The notes: generated by a model from the sequence alone, not told the origin. DNA of 64,000 bases from Pachyseris speciosa (GCA_016490735.1 JAEMWC010000096.1:948501-1012500), one strand, 5' to 3'. Shown: positions 1 through 10,796, numbered from the stretch's first letter. Made by a program: numbers and translations.

Positions 1-1795
1 CGGGTAGGTTGATAAAGGTTTGAAGACGGATTTGAGTGTTAACTTTCAGCTTGATTCCACCTGTTAGAGCCATTATCATTATCACTGACGTGGCATTAGA
101 TTGTTTGAAATATTTGATATATGGGTGGGGATGTATGGTGAAGTGCGGGACAACTATTGTTTGTTTTAGGCTGTGTTAACTAGGGTGGGAAGTGAAAACT
201 TCAAGACTTTGTGTGAGAGAGAGAGGTAAACAAGAGAGATTACAAGACTTTTGTAGCCTAAAAGTAGACATTAAAAAATAGTAATAATAACAATGAAATG
301 GAGGAAATTTGACTGAAATTTTAAACATTTGCCAGCCCTCTCTCTTACAAGTTTCTTATGTGTTGGCACAAAAACCATGTCCAGTCCAGTTCATGGCCAT
401 AATGTTATAGATCTTATAGAACAGTGTTGAAGATCACTCTGGAAACTGGAATACTTTGCACCAAGGAAGTTTTCATGCTTCTCTATTCAACAGGGAAGCA
501 GGCCTGTATTTCTGACATTCATGGAAGGTGTCTATATAATGAGAACAACGTTAGGTGGTGTCCTTCGTTCCATGTGAGGGAGACTGTTGTGATGGTACAA
601 AAAATCTCTCGTCGTGAAACCTGTGACCTACAGCTAGTGATATCATCAACCAGTCATCAGGTTTACTTACAACAATGCCATCTTAGTCATGTACCTTTAT
701 CCAGGATGACAAAATACCAAGAAACAACATCATGAATTTATCTGGATGGTAGAGTCATTGAAAAGAAAATATCTTGTATGATTGTGATGTTACAGAAAAT
801 ATGCACCCCTCCCCCATGAAAACCTTTGGCTCTGGAGACCCCACTCCCCCTTCGAATTTTCAGTGACATTTCTTGGTGTGATATGGTTATTAAAATATTG
901 CAAGCAGTTGTTGTAACCATTTGATGTAGGTAAGTACAGCATGTGGAAAGAAACATACATCTTTTGCATGAAACAACAATCTTCAGTGCTTGCTTGCTGG
1001 CTAATCCTTTTTTTTTGTTGCTTCCATAGACTTGTGGTGGATGACGTTTAAATTCTCTTCCAGAGGTAAAGCCTTAGTCCTTGGAGCTTCTTTTAACCAG
1101 ATTTTATGAATTTATTGTTTCAGATAATTTACATCTTTTGAATCTTAAACCAAAACTCCCCAGTGGGCTGTTGGTGATCATTATGCTAATTTAGTGTATG
1201 TTTTGACATTTGTGCTATTGGACTGTTGTGTCCAGTTCAGTGGGATAGGGAACTATTTTTTCTGTATTTGCAACAGATGTAATACTTTGTTGGTGAAACT
1301 GGTTGATATCTGGTTCCCGCTAACACTGCCAATATATTTGATATCTTGACTCTGCATCATGCTTTCTTTCATGGATGTTTTGTATGCAAGTTTGAAAACA
1401 CCATCTACTTGATTGATACTCATGGATGAGAAAAACCTGACTGCAGCAAACGAGAAACCCACACTTTTACTTTTCATTATTATTATACTGTGAACTTGTA
1501 TTTTAGCCTAAAAAAAGACAGAATTAACATGTAACTTAAAACATTGTTTTTTTTTTTCCACAGGTGAAGGGTTTCATTAGAGAACTTTTGCCTTATTAGT
1601 ATCCTTTGCCTAAAACATAGCACCTGATGGGACACAAAACTGTATGGTTTTATTATCCACATAAAGAGGGAGAACATAGTGGGTTTGTGAGTTGAAGGGG
1701 GGGGGGGGGGGTGGCAAAACTGCAACACTATGAAAACATGTTCGAAAAAAAGAATCCCAATACTGCAAGTCAACAACACAACAACATGTTAGATA
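1..1795. other. no supported gene; AT-rich non-coding with a poly-G run
   Basis: I see no convincing coding exon here. The longest open frame (424-735, plus) has no recognisable motif and ordinary non-coding composition. A G-run lies at about 1697-1711. The stretch could be an intron of the gene whose last exon is at 9541, but nothing in it proves this. Confidence 0.4.
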
Positions 1796-2388
1796 TGGCT
1801 TTGATGAACCGCACTATGTTTTTGAAGTTCATTTTTTAATGAAGACATGTTTCGGATGAGACATCCATCGTCAGTTGTACAGTGCGGAATAAAATGAAAA
1901 TGAGCAATAAACAGTTAACAAGGTGAGATATTAACAAGAATAATTAAGGGTAACGAAACTGTTTATACTAAGAAAGGAGACTAATTAATAAGAAAGGGGT
2001 AAATTAAGGTGTTTGAAGCTACTGTTTGAAGCTACTGGAAGCAGAGTCGAGAATTTGAAAACAATCTTCTGAACAAAGGGAACGACAATTTTCAGAACTT
2101 CCAATTGAAAATCAAGGAAGCCATGCACATCCTCTGGGAGCAGCCGTCTTTAAATTCTCAGGTCAAACACACTAATTTATCCCTTTCTTATTAACAAATC
2201 TCCTTTCTTAGTATAAATAGTTTTGTTAGCCTTAATTATTCTTGTTAATGTCTCACCTTGTTAACTATTTCTTGCTCATTTTCATTTTATTCCGCACTGT
2301 ACAACTGACAATGGATGATGTCTCATCCAAAACATGTCTTCATTAAAAAATGAACTTCAAAAACATTGTGTGGTTCATCAAAGCCATA
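1796..2388 (+). mobile_element. Penelope-like retroelement remnant with inverted terminal copies
   Basis: About 200 bp at the left (1796-1998) reappears in reverse complement at the right (about 2182-2388). The middle carries an open stretch (about 2048-2194, plus, stop TAA at 2192) that reads like the last 48 codons of a Penelope GIY-YIG endonuclease region, with phrases such as IKEAMHILWEQPSLNSQ. The 3' part holds a hammerhead-like core: a C-U-G-A-C-G-A box, a short GGATG/CATCC hairpin and GAAAC (1849-1874 on the minus strand, and a decayed plus copy at 2305-2333). A 13 bp sequence, aacatgttagata, occurs at 1783-1795 and again at 2419-2431, close to a target-site duplication. Inverted terminal copies are typical of Penelope elements. 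The reverse transcriptase is missing. Confidence 0.6.
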
Positions 2389-3431
2389 TCTTACTTTGTG
2401 CTGCTACGAAGCCTTGGTAACATGTTAGATAAATTTTGATACTGCAAGTGGAAAATTGACTAAGATACTGTTGTCTGTAGGAAGACCAAGTCAGTAATTA
2501 TTTTACTGTAAGATTAGAATTACTAAAATACGACAAGGAAAGTGGGAAACTGCAATACCCCTAAGCACCCATGTGTCCTTCAAGAAATGATGCAATGGGA
2601 AGAACACATCTTGAAATTGAGAAGAGGTTCAGTTTACAGCAATCAAATCAATAATAATGATAATCATAAAATATTGTGACCCTTAATGAGATGAAGCCAT
2701 AATGTAAAGATCAGGTATATCCCTGGAAAAGATCCAACAATGGTGTTTTTAAATGCCAACAACAAAGTAGTGCTGGTATGTATGCACTGAAGTGTTGACC
2801 AACTTTTCATCATGGGAACTAATTATTGGTCATTACTTAATCACCTGATGGCTTGTCAAGGATGAAGAACATCAAAGTTGTGTATTTTAGAAAGTGGCTA
2901 TATAGAAATTATATTTAAGGTGGAAAAGGAAACAGCCTTATTTTGAATTTTTGTGCAGCCAGTTCTCAGACTTTTGCACTAATATTATTACATTCTTAAA
3001 TTCTGAAGCACGACAGAAGTAAAGCTATGGAGACAACTTCTGTCTAATGTCTAGCATACCATGCTTGCACTTTTACTTATAACATTTTGTGTGATGGTTG
3101 CCCTATTGTTTAACACAAAGGATTTTCTGCTTCATTTGCTTCCTGACAATAGCTGCAACCATCACATGTCATCAAATCCAAAATGGCGGATGATGATATC
3201 CATTTTTTTGAACACTTAAATGTTATCCACGTTTTAAAACAAAATTTGAAATCTACGGTAGTAGTTATTTCCATCAGTTCAGTGTGAATTTGTTGTAAGA
3301 GTGGAGATTCCCTTTAAACCTTTACATACAGGGACTACCAGTAGTTTTGCTCTTATTGCTGGGTTAAGTTAGTGTGAGTATTTAACTTACAATAAAAAAT
3401 GGTTGTCAATCCTCTTGCTGTAAAGGGAGGG
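2389..3431. other. non-coding, nothing recognised
   Basis: No exon, RNA gene or repeat structure that I can support. AT-rich with many short stops in all frames. Confidence 0.4.
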
Positions 3432-3713
3432 TGTTAGGTTTACTGATGTCGTCATGTTACAAGAAGAGCATACGCATCGCACAAGTAGGAGTAACAACTG
3501 ATTTTTATTGAATATAACACTTACTTTTATACAATCAAATAAAGGCGGGTCTACATACTTGGCAAAATACCACTATACAAACTATGGCAATTTCCTGAGC
3601 GGTTTCTCTGCTATTGTACAGATAAGCCAAAACTAAACTACTAAAAGCGCTGCGGTTATACATGTGGTTACGTTGGCTAAGTAAATCATGATATTGGAGC
3701 ACGTATTCTAACA
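3432..3713 (-). repeat. 3' LTR of the Copia element
   Basis: Left-hand copy, 282 bp, with TG...CA ends. Same sequence as 7684-7965. Short open frames here are LTR shadows, not genes. Confidence 0.95.
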
Positions 3714-3750
3714 CCCCCACTTGCTCCAAAATCATAAACACACACAAAAA

Positions 3751-6700
3751 CTATTTCCCCATGATAAAATGCTTAAACTTTTCTAGTTTAGCTTTAGTAG
3801 CAGGCTTTGTAAAAATGTCAGCTATATTATCTTCGGTGGGAATATATTCTAACTTGACAGTTCCTGCTTGTATTTCTGACCTTATAAAATGGTACTTGAT
3901 GTCAATATGCTTTGACCTCTGATGATTGACTGGGTTTTTCGCTAAGTTAATCGTCCCCTGATTGTCTACATGGATTAATACATGATCTGTTGCAATGTTC
4001 ATGTCTTTACATAGTTGTTTAAGAAATTTTGTTTCTTGTACAGCACTGGCTAGCGAAATGTATTCCGCTTCACAAGTAGATAAAGCTACGGTTTGCTGTT
4101 TACGACTTTTCCAAGATATCAAAGGACCGTTCTCTGACAACTGAAAATTATACCCAGTTATACTACGTCTATCTTTGACAGATGCTCCCCAGTCAGAGTC
4201 ACAAAATCCCGTTAACCTTAATGGTGACTCCGATTTTTCGAATTTAAGGCATTGTTCCCGTGTACCTTTTAAATACCTCAGTGCATATCTGGCCAAGTTA
4301 AGATCTGACTCAGTAGGTTTGGCCATGTTCTGCGAAAGTTTGGTAACAATATAGCATAAATCAGGTCGCGTGCATGTCATTACATAAATTAGGCTTCCAA
4401 CAATTGCTCGGTACAACCTGGGGTCACCCAATTCCCGTGAATTGAAATCGCACTCTTTCTCTACCCCAAGGGCACATGGAGTTGATTTTGGCTTACAATC
4501 GCTCATCTCAAATTTGGACAAAATTTTGTCAATGTATTGACCTTGACTCATTTTAATAGTAGTCCCACTACATTTGAATTGGGTTCCCAAGAACCATGAC
4601 AATTCACCAAGATCTTTCATTTTGAATTTCTGACAGAGAGACTCTTTTACGCTCTCTAGCAATTTGGAACTGGTCGCCGATATAATGATATCGTCGACCC
4701 AAACAATTAGGATGACACATCCTTCGGTCTCGGAATTTCTGATATAAACACACGGATCAGCGGGTGACTGTGAAAAATTTTCATTGCACAAAAAGGTATG
4801 CAACATATTGTTCCAATTTCTCCCGCTTTGTTTGAGACCATAAAGTGACTTCTTTAATTTACACACCAATTTTTCGCCATTTTTGCCTGCCTTCTGAAAA
4901 CCTTCTGGTTGTTCCATATAGATATCGCAATCAATTGGCGCATTTAGATAAGCAGTTTTTACATCCATCTGATGAGTGATCATGTTGTTTTGAACTGCCC
5001 GTTGCATCAGCATCCGAACTGAACTCATGCGAGCTGTTGGCGCAAAAGTTTCTTGGTAGTCAATTTCTGCAATTTGGGAATAGCCCTTTGCGACGTAACG
5101 CGCTTTGTGGGTTTCTTCGCTGTTTGGCCCGGTTTTTACTGCAAAAACCCATTTTCCCCCCACTATTTGTCTACCTTGTGGTGGCGTTACCAGATCGTAT
5201 GTGTCATTGTCAATTAAGGCTGTTATCTCTTCTCTCATGGCCTTTTGCCACTTGCTCGCCTCTTGCGAGTTCACTGCCTCGTCGTACGTTGACGGTATGT
5301 TCTCAACCCTGTAGCAGTAGTCTACAGTATAGTTTACATTGTCATCCATGTCTTTCTCTAAAACATACTCGTCCAAACGTCTGGGCATGTTACGTGCCCT
5401 AGTGGGGTACCTTGAAGTGCCCTCAGGCTCGCTGTCGTTATTTTCAGTAGGGTTTTCGTCCTGTTCTGTTTGGTAACCCTGTTCTGTATTTTGTTCCGTC
5501 ACAACCCTTTGTACTGGGGTGGGTATAAACGCTTCCCCTCCTCCCATTTCGCTTTGGTAAAAGCTCTGCTCAAGAAATTTTACGCATCGCACCCTTTCGA
5601 CCCTGTTTACGTCGGGGTAATAAACTAGGTATGCAGGGCTTTCCCTGTCATAACCCACAAAAACTCCCTTTTGGCTTCGCGCGTCCAATTTCTTCGCGTT
5701 TTGCACGTAAGCGTAACATGTAGAACCAAAAACGTGCATGTTGCCAATATTCGGTCGCTTTCCTGTTAGCGCCTCGAAAGGTGTCTTACCCAACCTGAGG
5801 TTAAAACATCGATTCCTGATATATGCCGAAGCCAAAACCGCGTAGGTCCAGAGTTGTTTGGGCAAATTTGCCTCAAGCAATAAACAGCGCGCCATGTCGA
5901 ATAGACTTCGCCACGCCCTTTCTACAGTGCCATTTTGGTGCGGGGAGTACGGAGCGCTCATTTCGTGTTTTATAGCATTTTTGCGTAGCAAAGATTTGAA
6001 ATTTTTGCTCGTGAATTCCGTTCCATTGTCGCTCCGAATGCGCTTGACTTTACCGAATGGTGTGGTGTCGGATAAAAACTTCTCCGTTGCTTCCAAGGTA
6101 TCACTCTTCTGCTTGAGAAAATACACCATGTTTATACCTGTGTAATCGTCTACGAATGACAGAGCGTACTTGAAGCCATCCTTAGCTATTGGATCGATTG
6201 GGCCGGCCAAATCACAATGAACAAATTCTAAAGGCTCTTTTGCTTTCTCGTCCGGCTTGCGGTTCCGGAACTGGCACATTTTACCTTGCGTGCAAATAGC
6301 GCACTCGCACTGTCGATCATCAACAATTTTCATACCTTCAACAACATTTTGGAGTTTTCGCAAATCATTGAAATTACAGTGCCCCATAATTTTATGCCAC
6401 TCCATTAGCGTGGTGGCGTTATTTTGGGAAGAAACACTATTCAAATAGAACAAACGCCCTCGTTGTTGTATATCAAACAATGTGCCATTTGGTGCCCTGA
6501 AACTCTTGAAATCCTTATCTAGGGTTATGCTAGCCCCCTTATCAATGGCTGCGGGAACAGAAAAAATATTTTGGTTGTACGATGGGATGTACAGGGCGTT
6601 GTTTAAGACCACATCCTGCAAAATACCGTTTACGTCATAAAGCTTAACTGTTGCGTTTCCCTTTCCTAAAACCACATTTGCCCTACTTCCATCCGCTAAT

Positions 6701-7707
6701 TCAATGAAATGAGTTCTAGGGTCAAATTTCTTGTCAAAATCTACAAACTTAGACTTATCATTAATTATATGGCTTGTTGCGCCGGTATCCAAAAGTAAAT
6801 TTGCAGTTATCTCACCTCTACTTTCCTCATCCTTAATAGTAAAGATAAAACTATGATCACTAGAGTCATTGTTCAGTTTTTGTTCTTTGCGTCCCATTGC
6901 AACTTTTGCTGTGTCAGAATTCCCTTTTCGGCAATCCTTCGTGTTGTGGGTGTTGTTTTTGCATCGTTGGCACCATTTGTCTGCAACTTTGCTTGAGTAG
7001 CAGTCCACACTTTTGTGCCCTTTTCGTCCACACTTGAAACACTTTCCCGCGAACTTGTTTGGCTTGTGGGCGCCGTTCGTTGCGGTCATAACGCCATCTG
7101 AGTTCCCACCATTGCGTTCATTGCAGCACCGTTCGTTCTCCTCGTGGTTACGGAGGGCTACCTTGAAATCTGAGAATGTTATTGCCGTTTCTCTTTGCAT
7201 AACTACCGTGGAAAACATCTTGTAGTTTGAGGGCAAGCCTTTGAGCGTCATAGCGACTAACAAACCGTCGCTTATAACCTCGCCAGCTGCTTTCAGGGAA
7301 GTTGCTGCGGTCTCCGCCCTGATGATGTAGTCTGTGGTGGTTTCGCCTTCACGCATGTGAAGCGAAGTCAGCTCTGTGTAGAGGGCAATGATGCGCGGCT
7401 TCCCTTTTCCTTGGTAGTGCTCTCTTAACACTTGAAGCGCTTTTCGCCCGTCATTGTTTGCTTCCCTTATCACCAAAGAGAGGCTTCTGTCGTCTAAACA
7501 CTGGACCAATTCAGCGAACGCACTTGCCTTATCTGCTGCGCTGGGGGCTGACGTTTCGCCTTCTTTTGGGATGACCACGTCGTACAGCTTCTGGAGGCGC
7601 ATGTAACCGAGAAATTTCACCTCCCATAGCTCGTACCTGCTTTCATCTCCATCAAACACGAGTGTTCTCCTGGGCCCATAACCTGTTAGGTTTACTGATG
7701 TCGTCAT
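3751..7707 (-). CDS. Copia Gag-Pol polyprotein, intact
   Basis: A 1318-residue polyprotein in one frame. From the N-terminus it has a Copia gag region, two CCHC zinc knuckles (CFKCGRKGHKSVDC and a second at CQRCKNNTHNTKDC), and a protease with LLLDTGA. Next comes the GAG-pre-integrase HHCC region (WHKIMGH...CAIC), then the integrase catalytic triad (HCDLAG, RSDNGTEF, NGTVERAW). The RT follows with QMDVKTAYLNA, SLYGLKQ and a catalytic VWVDD where Tyr is more usual before V-D-D. RNase H carries CDSDWG and STCEAEY. The frame is open further upstream, but the first ATG is at 7707, inside the 5' LTR, so translation crosses the LTR end and the primer site (MTTSVNLTGYGPRR). No frameshift separates gag from pol. 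Antisense open frames in this span are shadows. Confidence 0.93.
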   Translation of the reverse strand: MTTSVNLTGYGPRRTLVFDGDESRYELWEVKFLGYMRLQKLYDVVIPKEGETSAPSAADKASAFAELVQCLDDRSLSLVIREANNDGRKALQVLREHYQGKGKPRIIALYTELTSLHMREGETTTDYIIRAETAATSLKAAGEVISDGLLVAMTLKGLPSNYKMFSTVVMQRETAITFSDFKVALRNHEENERCCNERNGGNSDGVMTATNGAHKPNKFAGKCFKCGRKGHKSVDCYSSKVADKWCQRCKNNTHNTKDCRKGNSDTAKVAMGRKEQKLNNDSSDHSFIFTIKDEESRGEITANLLLDTGATSHIINDKSKFVDFDKKFDPRTHFIELADGSRANVVLGKGNATVKLYDVNGILQDVVLNNALYIPSYNQNIFSVPAAIDKGASITLDKDFKSFRAPNGTLFDIQQRGRLFYLNSVSSQNNATTLMEWHKIMGHCNFNDLRKLQNVVEGMKIVDDRQCECAICTQGKMCQFRNRKPDEKAKEPLEFVHCDLAGPIDPIAKDGFKYALSFVDDYTGINMVYFLKQKSDTLEATEKFLSDTTPFGKVKRIRSDNGTEFTSKNFKSLLRKNAIKHEMSAPYSPHQNGTVERAWRSLFDMARCLLLEANLPKQLWTYAVLASAYIRNRCFNLRLGKTPFEALTGKRPNIGNMHVFGSTCYAYVQNAKKLDARSQKGVFVGYDRESPAYLVYYPDVNRVERVRCVKFLEQSFYQSEMGGGEAFIPTPVQRVVTEQNTEQGYQTEQDENPTENNDSEPEGTSRYPTRARNMPRRLDEYVLEKDMDDNVNYTVDYCYRVENIPSTYDEAVNSQEASKWQKAMREEITALIDNDTYDLVTPPQGRQIVGGKWVFAVKTGPNSEETHKARYVAKGYSQIAEIDYQETFAPTARMSSVRMLMQRAVQNNMITHQMDVKTAYLNAPIDCDIYMEQPEGFQKAGKNGEKLVCKLKKSLYGLKQSGRNWNNMLHTFLCNENFSQSPADPCVYIRNSETEGCVILIVWVDDIIISATSSKLLESVKESLCQKFKMKDLGELSWFLGTQFKCSGTTIKMSQGQYIDKILSKFEMSDCKPKSTPCALGVEKECDFNSRELGDPRLYRAIVGSLIYVMTCTRPDLCYIVTKLSQNMAKPTESDLNLARYALRYLKGTREQCLKFEKSESPLRLTGFCDSDWGASVKDRRSITGYNFQLSENGPLISWKSRKQQTVALSTCEAEYISLASAVQETKFLKQLCKDMNIATDHVLIHVDNQGTINLAKNPVNHQRSKHIDIKYHFIRSEIQAGTVKLEYIPTEDNIADIFTKPATKAKLEKFKHFIMGK
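7670..7683 (-). promoter_or_regulatory. Copia primer-binding site matching the initiator tRNA-Met anticodon arm
   Basis: Directly after the 5' LTR the minus strand reads GGTTATGGGCCCAG. This is complementary to the anticodon stem-loop of eukaryotic initiator tRNA-Met (CTGGGCCCATAACC), not to a tRNA 3' end. Drosophila copia is known to prime from a cleaved 5' half of initiator tRNA-Met at this same region. The match here is read from the sequence; use of the half-tRNA is inferred. Confidence 0.8.
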
Positions 7708-7965
7708 GTTACAAGAAGAGCATACGCATCGCACAAGTAGGAGTAACAACTGATTTTTATTGAATATAACACTTACTTTTATACAATCAAATAAAGGCGG
7801 GTCTACATACTTGGCAAAATACCACTATACAAACTATGGCAATTTCCTGAGCGGTTTCTCTGCTATTGTACAGATAAGCCAAAACTAAACTACTAAAAGC
7901 GCTGCGGTTATACATGTGGTTACGTTGGCTAAGTAAATCATGATATTGGAGCACGTATTCTAACA
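7684..7965 (-). repeat. 5' LTR of the Copia element, with promoter signals
   Basis: Right-hand copy, 282 bp. On the minus strand it has a TATA-like TATAAAAG (7784-7777) and, shortly downstream, an AATAAA (about 7760). This suggests transcription starting near 7750. The Gag ATG (7707) is then only about 45 nt into the transcript and still inside the LTR. The TATA and start-site assignments are inferences from spacing. Confidence 0.85.
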
Positions 7966-8580
7966 GAGGGGGTACTTGGGTCAATTTCTGCTGGGTATGT
8001 GCCGCTGGCCTCTCAGGACCCCTACCTCATTATAGTCTATTCTGTGGCCGACCGAGACCCCATCTTAGTCACTTTTGGGCAAATATAATTTTCGTGATCC
8101 CAACTTAGTCACTTTCTGTTTATGCATCTACCTTATAGAGCCTTTTAAGTGGGTCATCCTAAAATGAATTGACACATTTGTTTAAGTGAATGTAGGGCAC
8201 TTTACGTTTCATCTACAGTGCAAATATTCTGGTACATTTACTTCCCAAATCCAACAACAACAATCTTTATTTGTACTCATTCTTGCAACGAAAAAAAAAT
8301 AATTTGACAATGAATAATTGAAGGTAAAATTTTAGAGTACTGGCTGCCTGGAATAACCATAAGGGCTAGCGGAGCCAGGCAGCCAGTTGACATCAGCAAT
8401 AAATAGAAATAGATTATAGGTCAGCAAATCCCGAAAATGTGCGAACCCATTCTAGTAACTATTGAAAATGCAACGCCATTATAGTCAATCAAGTCATGAA
8501 AATGTGACCCCATCCAGCGGCACATCCCCATTAGCCTCTTACTAGGGAGTGCCCCCCCCCCGGGGGTGCCCCCCCCCCCC
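7966..8580. mobile_element. older terminal-inverted-repeat element (non-autonomous)
   Basis: The left end (GGGGGTACTTGGG, with GTATGTGCCGCTGG at about 7994-8007) is mirrored at the right by CCAGCGGCACATCCCC (about 8515-8530) and then the C-rich end near 8560-8580. No coding potential. The Copia element sits exactly at its left edge, and that element's GAGGG duplication overlaps the G-rich end, so the Copia inserted into this older repeat. Class unknown. Confidence 0.55.
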
Positions 8581-8882
8581 GGGGTGAAGCATCATTACAA
8601 CATCAGAGGTCTCTCAAATCATAACAAAATTTGCTGAATATTTGTTTTTCATTCTTTCAACATGTCAACTTGTCGTCTGAAATACATTTTAAACACTTTT
8701 GACCTGAATGAAAAGTATTTCATGATGAAGACTGCCTTTCCATCAAGCCAATACTTTCGAAGTTCAAGTAACTGACGTCTCATTGCTTGTGTATTAGATA
8801 TTTGCTAACATCTAAAATATTACTGCCTATAACTGTTTCTGTTTACAAATTCTGATGTCTCGGTGCTTGCTTATTAGATATA

Positions 8883-9288
8883 GGCTATGTTCACATGGGA
8901 GTGGTTCCAAATGGTTCCAATCTAAGAATCATGATGGATAGACCTTTTGTTCACATGGGACCTGCTAACCATAGCACCAATCTGTTCCTGGCAAGGTCTG
9001 ATTTCTGGACCTCCAGAAAAGCAGGTCAAGTTTTGGAACTGTTTCAGTCCCAAATGGATCTGTCACCATGTTAACACCTGGACCGGTTCCTTTCGGTACT
9101 AGCTGCGCAATTTAAGCATGGGCACTAGTGAAATTTATCTTCGTGTTGTGACAAATAAATAACAAAATATAACAAATTAGTCACCTGTGGCCTGACATTT
9201 ATAGATGGAACGGTCCCGTGTGAACAGAAGTGGTCCATTCCAGGAACAGGTTGGAATCATTTGGGACCGGTCCCATGTGAACATAGCC
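8883..9288. mobile_element. MITE with GGCTATGTTCACATGGGA termini
   Basis: The element begins GGCTATGTTCACATGGGA and ends in the reverse complement TCCCATGTGAACATAGCC. It is flanked by ATA on both sides (8880-8882 and 9289-9291), consistent with a 3 bp target duplication. It is 406 bp, non-coding, with internal copies of the terminal motif (about 8949-8960). A PIF/Harbinger-like origin is possible from the 3 bp duplication but unproven. Confidence 0.65.
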
Positions 9289-9540
9289 ATAGATACCACT
9301 TACAAAACATAGCCGCACAAATTATTTTTTATCTATTTATTCTTTTACAAGGGTCAGATACTGATTACATTGGTGAAACAAATATGTATTATTTTTTCTT
9401 TTGCTTGTTAAATTTTTAAGAATTTCAAGCATTTTAGGCGGTAATAAGTGGTGCTACAGGTGGTAATTTTTACTGATTATTGCCTGAAAAGGAGAGGCCT
9501 AAAAGGACAAATCTTTTCTTTTTTCATTATCATTTACCAG

Positions 9541-9795
9541 ACAGAGGATGTTTCAGAGAAAAGTAAGAAAGAAATCTGTGAGCTTCTGGAAAATCATGGC
9601 ATGTTAAAATCTGCGGAAGCAAGGAGTGAAGTCCCAGAAGAACCCTGGGAAGATGAACCAGAGGAGCCAGATGAACCATGGGAAGAGGAGGAAGACAGAG
9701 ATGAAGAGGAGGAGCCTGGGGATGAGGAGGCAACTGAAGGGCCTGAGACAGGGGAATATGATGAAGATGAAGATCCTGACCACACAGAACTTTAG
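9541..9795 (+). CDS. last exon of an unidentified protein with a highly acidic tail
   Basis: A splice acceptor (pyrimidine-rich tract ending in ttaccag at 9540) precedes an open frame that ends at TAG 9793-9795. The 84 codons start TEDVSEKSKKEICELLENHG and pass into a Glu/Asp/Pro-rich tail ending DPDHTEL. A short Lys/Glu-rich helix is plausible at the start. I cannot identify the family and found no upstream exon with confidence. Earlier exons would lie left of the MITE and Copia insertions or outside the window. The acidic composition makes chance openness possible, but the splice signal and the plus-strand reading argue for a real exon. Confidence 0.5.
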   Translation, partial: TEDVSEKSKKEICELLENHGMLKSAEARSEVPEEPWEDEPEEPDEPWEEEEDRDEEEEPGDEEATEGPETGEYDEDEDPDHTEL

Positions 9796-10796
9796 TTTAA
9801 CAAAATATAACTTTATTATAGCTATTTTACTGCTCTCAAACCTCTCATGAGCAAAGTCCTTGGAGGAATGGTTACCTGGGAAGGGAGCAGGGGTTGTATA
9901 AAGGCAGTACTATTTGACTGCTTACAAGACCGTTTACCAACAAGCTTAAGTGGTGGTTTGCTCACGAAGGTTTGACAGTAGTTTCTGCAGGGAATGTAAG
10001 GGGACTTGAGATATAATTAGTTAGCTATTCCACTTACAATGGAATGCTTCTACTAGGTACATTCAGGGAAACAGCAACGTTCTTTTAAGTGATTTATTAG
10101 CAAGTATAGGGTTTCTAGGTGTTATGCAAACAAGATGGTCAAGGTTAGTAGAAGGATCCTACTGTAGTTTTGACGCACACAAGAAGTTCACAAAATAATG
10201 AATAGCAGAGTTGCAGCTATTTTGAATCTTTCTAATATCAACCCTAAACTTTGATAGTGCTCAAGAGTGAATGATGTAGCTGTGAATAAATTAGGCATTT
10301 AATGTCACAGTTGCTGATGATATACTCTTGTTACTTAATGAGAATGGGATTTGTGATGAGAGTTGTAAAATTGCTTTGTAATTCAGACAATAAATCAACA
10401 AAATGTAGTTCCATATTAGACGGCTTAATTCAGCTGCTTCGTAACTTGCAAGGTAGTTGTATTTGTTGGGCAATTACACACTGAATACTCCTTTTACTCC
10501 GTCGCTTCCCTCTTCCTTTTGATTTGGCATGTCAGTGATTCCACTGCCTACCATGTGGAGTGTTTTTAAAGGAAAATATGGAGCTAACTTTTTTTTTCTT
10601 TTCCAAAGGGTTTAGGGAGGGCTAAGTAGCAATTACTGGAATTCCATTTGGAGGTCAGGAAATAGTTCTTATTTTCTAGAACAATACAACAAATGATGGC
10701 AGCTAAACACAAATGAGTAGTGCAGTGTTCAGCCACAACCCAACAGTGCGGCCCAATGAAGCTACTAACAACAAAACAAGGACATTGGAGACTATT
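9796..10796. other. non-coding, no feature recognised
   Basis: 3' flank of the acidic exon. AT-rich, with no supported exon. Confidence 0.4.

Larger units (their letters stand above)
3432..7965 (-). mobile_element. complete Ty1/Copia LTR retrotransposon
   Basis: Two 282 bp LTRs (3432-3713 and 7684-7965) start TGTTAG and end CTAACA, and I found no difference between them by eye. The element is flanked by the 5 bp duplication GAGGG (3427-3431 and 7966-7970). It lies on the minus strand, so the 5' LTR is the right-hand copy. A single uninterrupted gag-pol frame fills the interior. A purine run (AAGTGGGGG on the minus strand) abuts the 3' LTR and serves as the polypurine tract. The primer site next to the 5' LTR is described separately. 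Identical LTRs, a perfect duplication and an open frame indicate a very recent and possibly active insertion. Domain order gag-protease-integrase-RT-RNase H is diagnostic of Copia. Confidence 0.95.

Noticed and set aside
424..735. Plus-strand 103-codon open frame at the window start
   Set aside because: It starts at a GTG, has no motif and no splice or composition support; I treat it as chance.
5037..7225. Several plus-strand open frames across the Copia element
   Set aside because: They are antisense shadows of the intact gag-pol frame.
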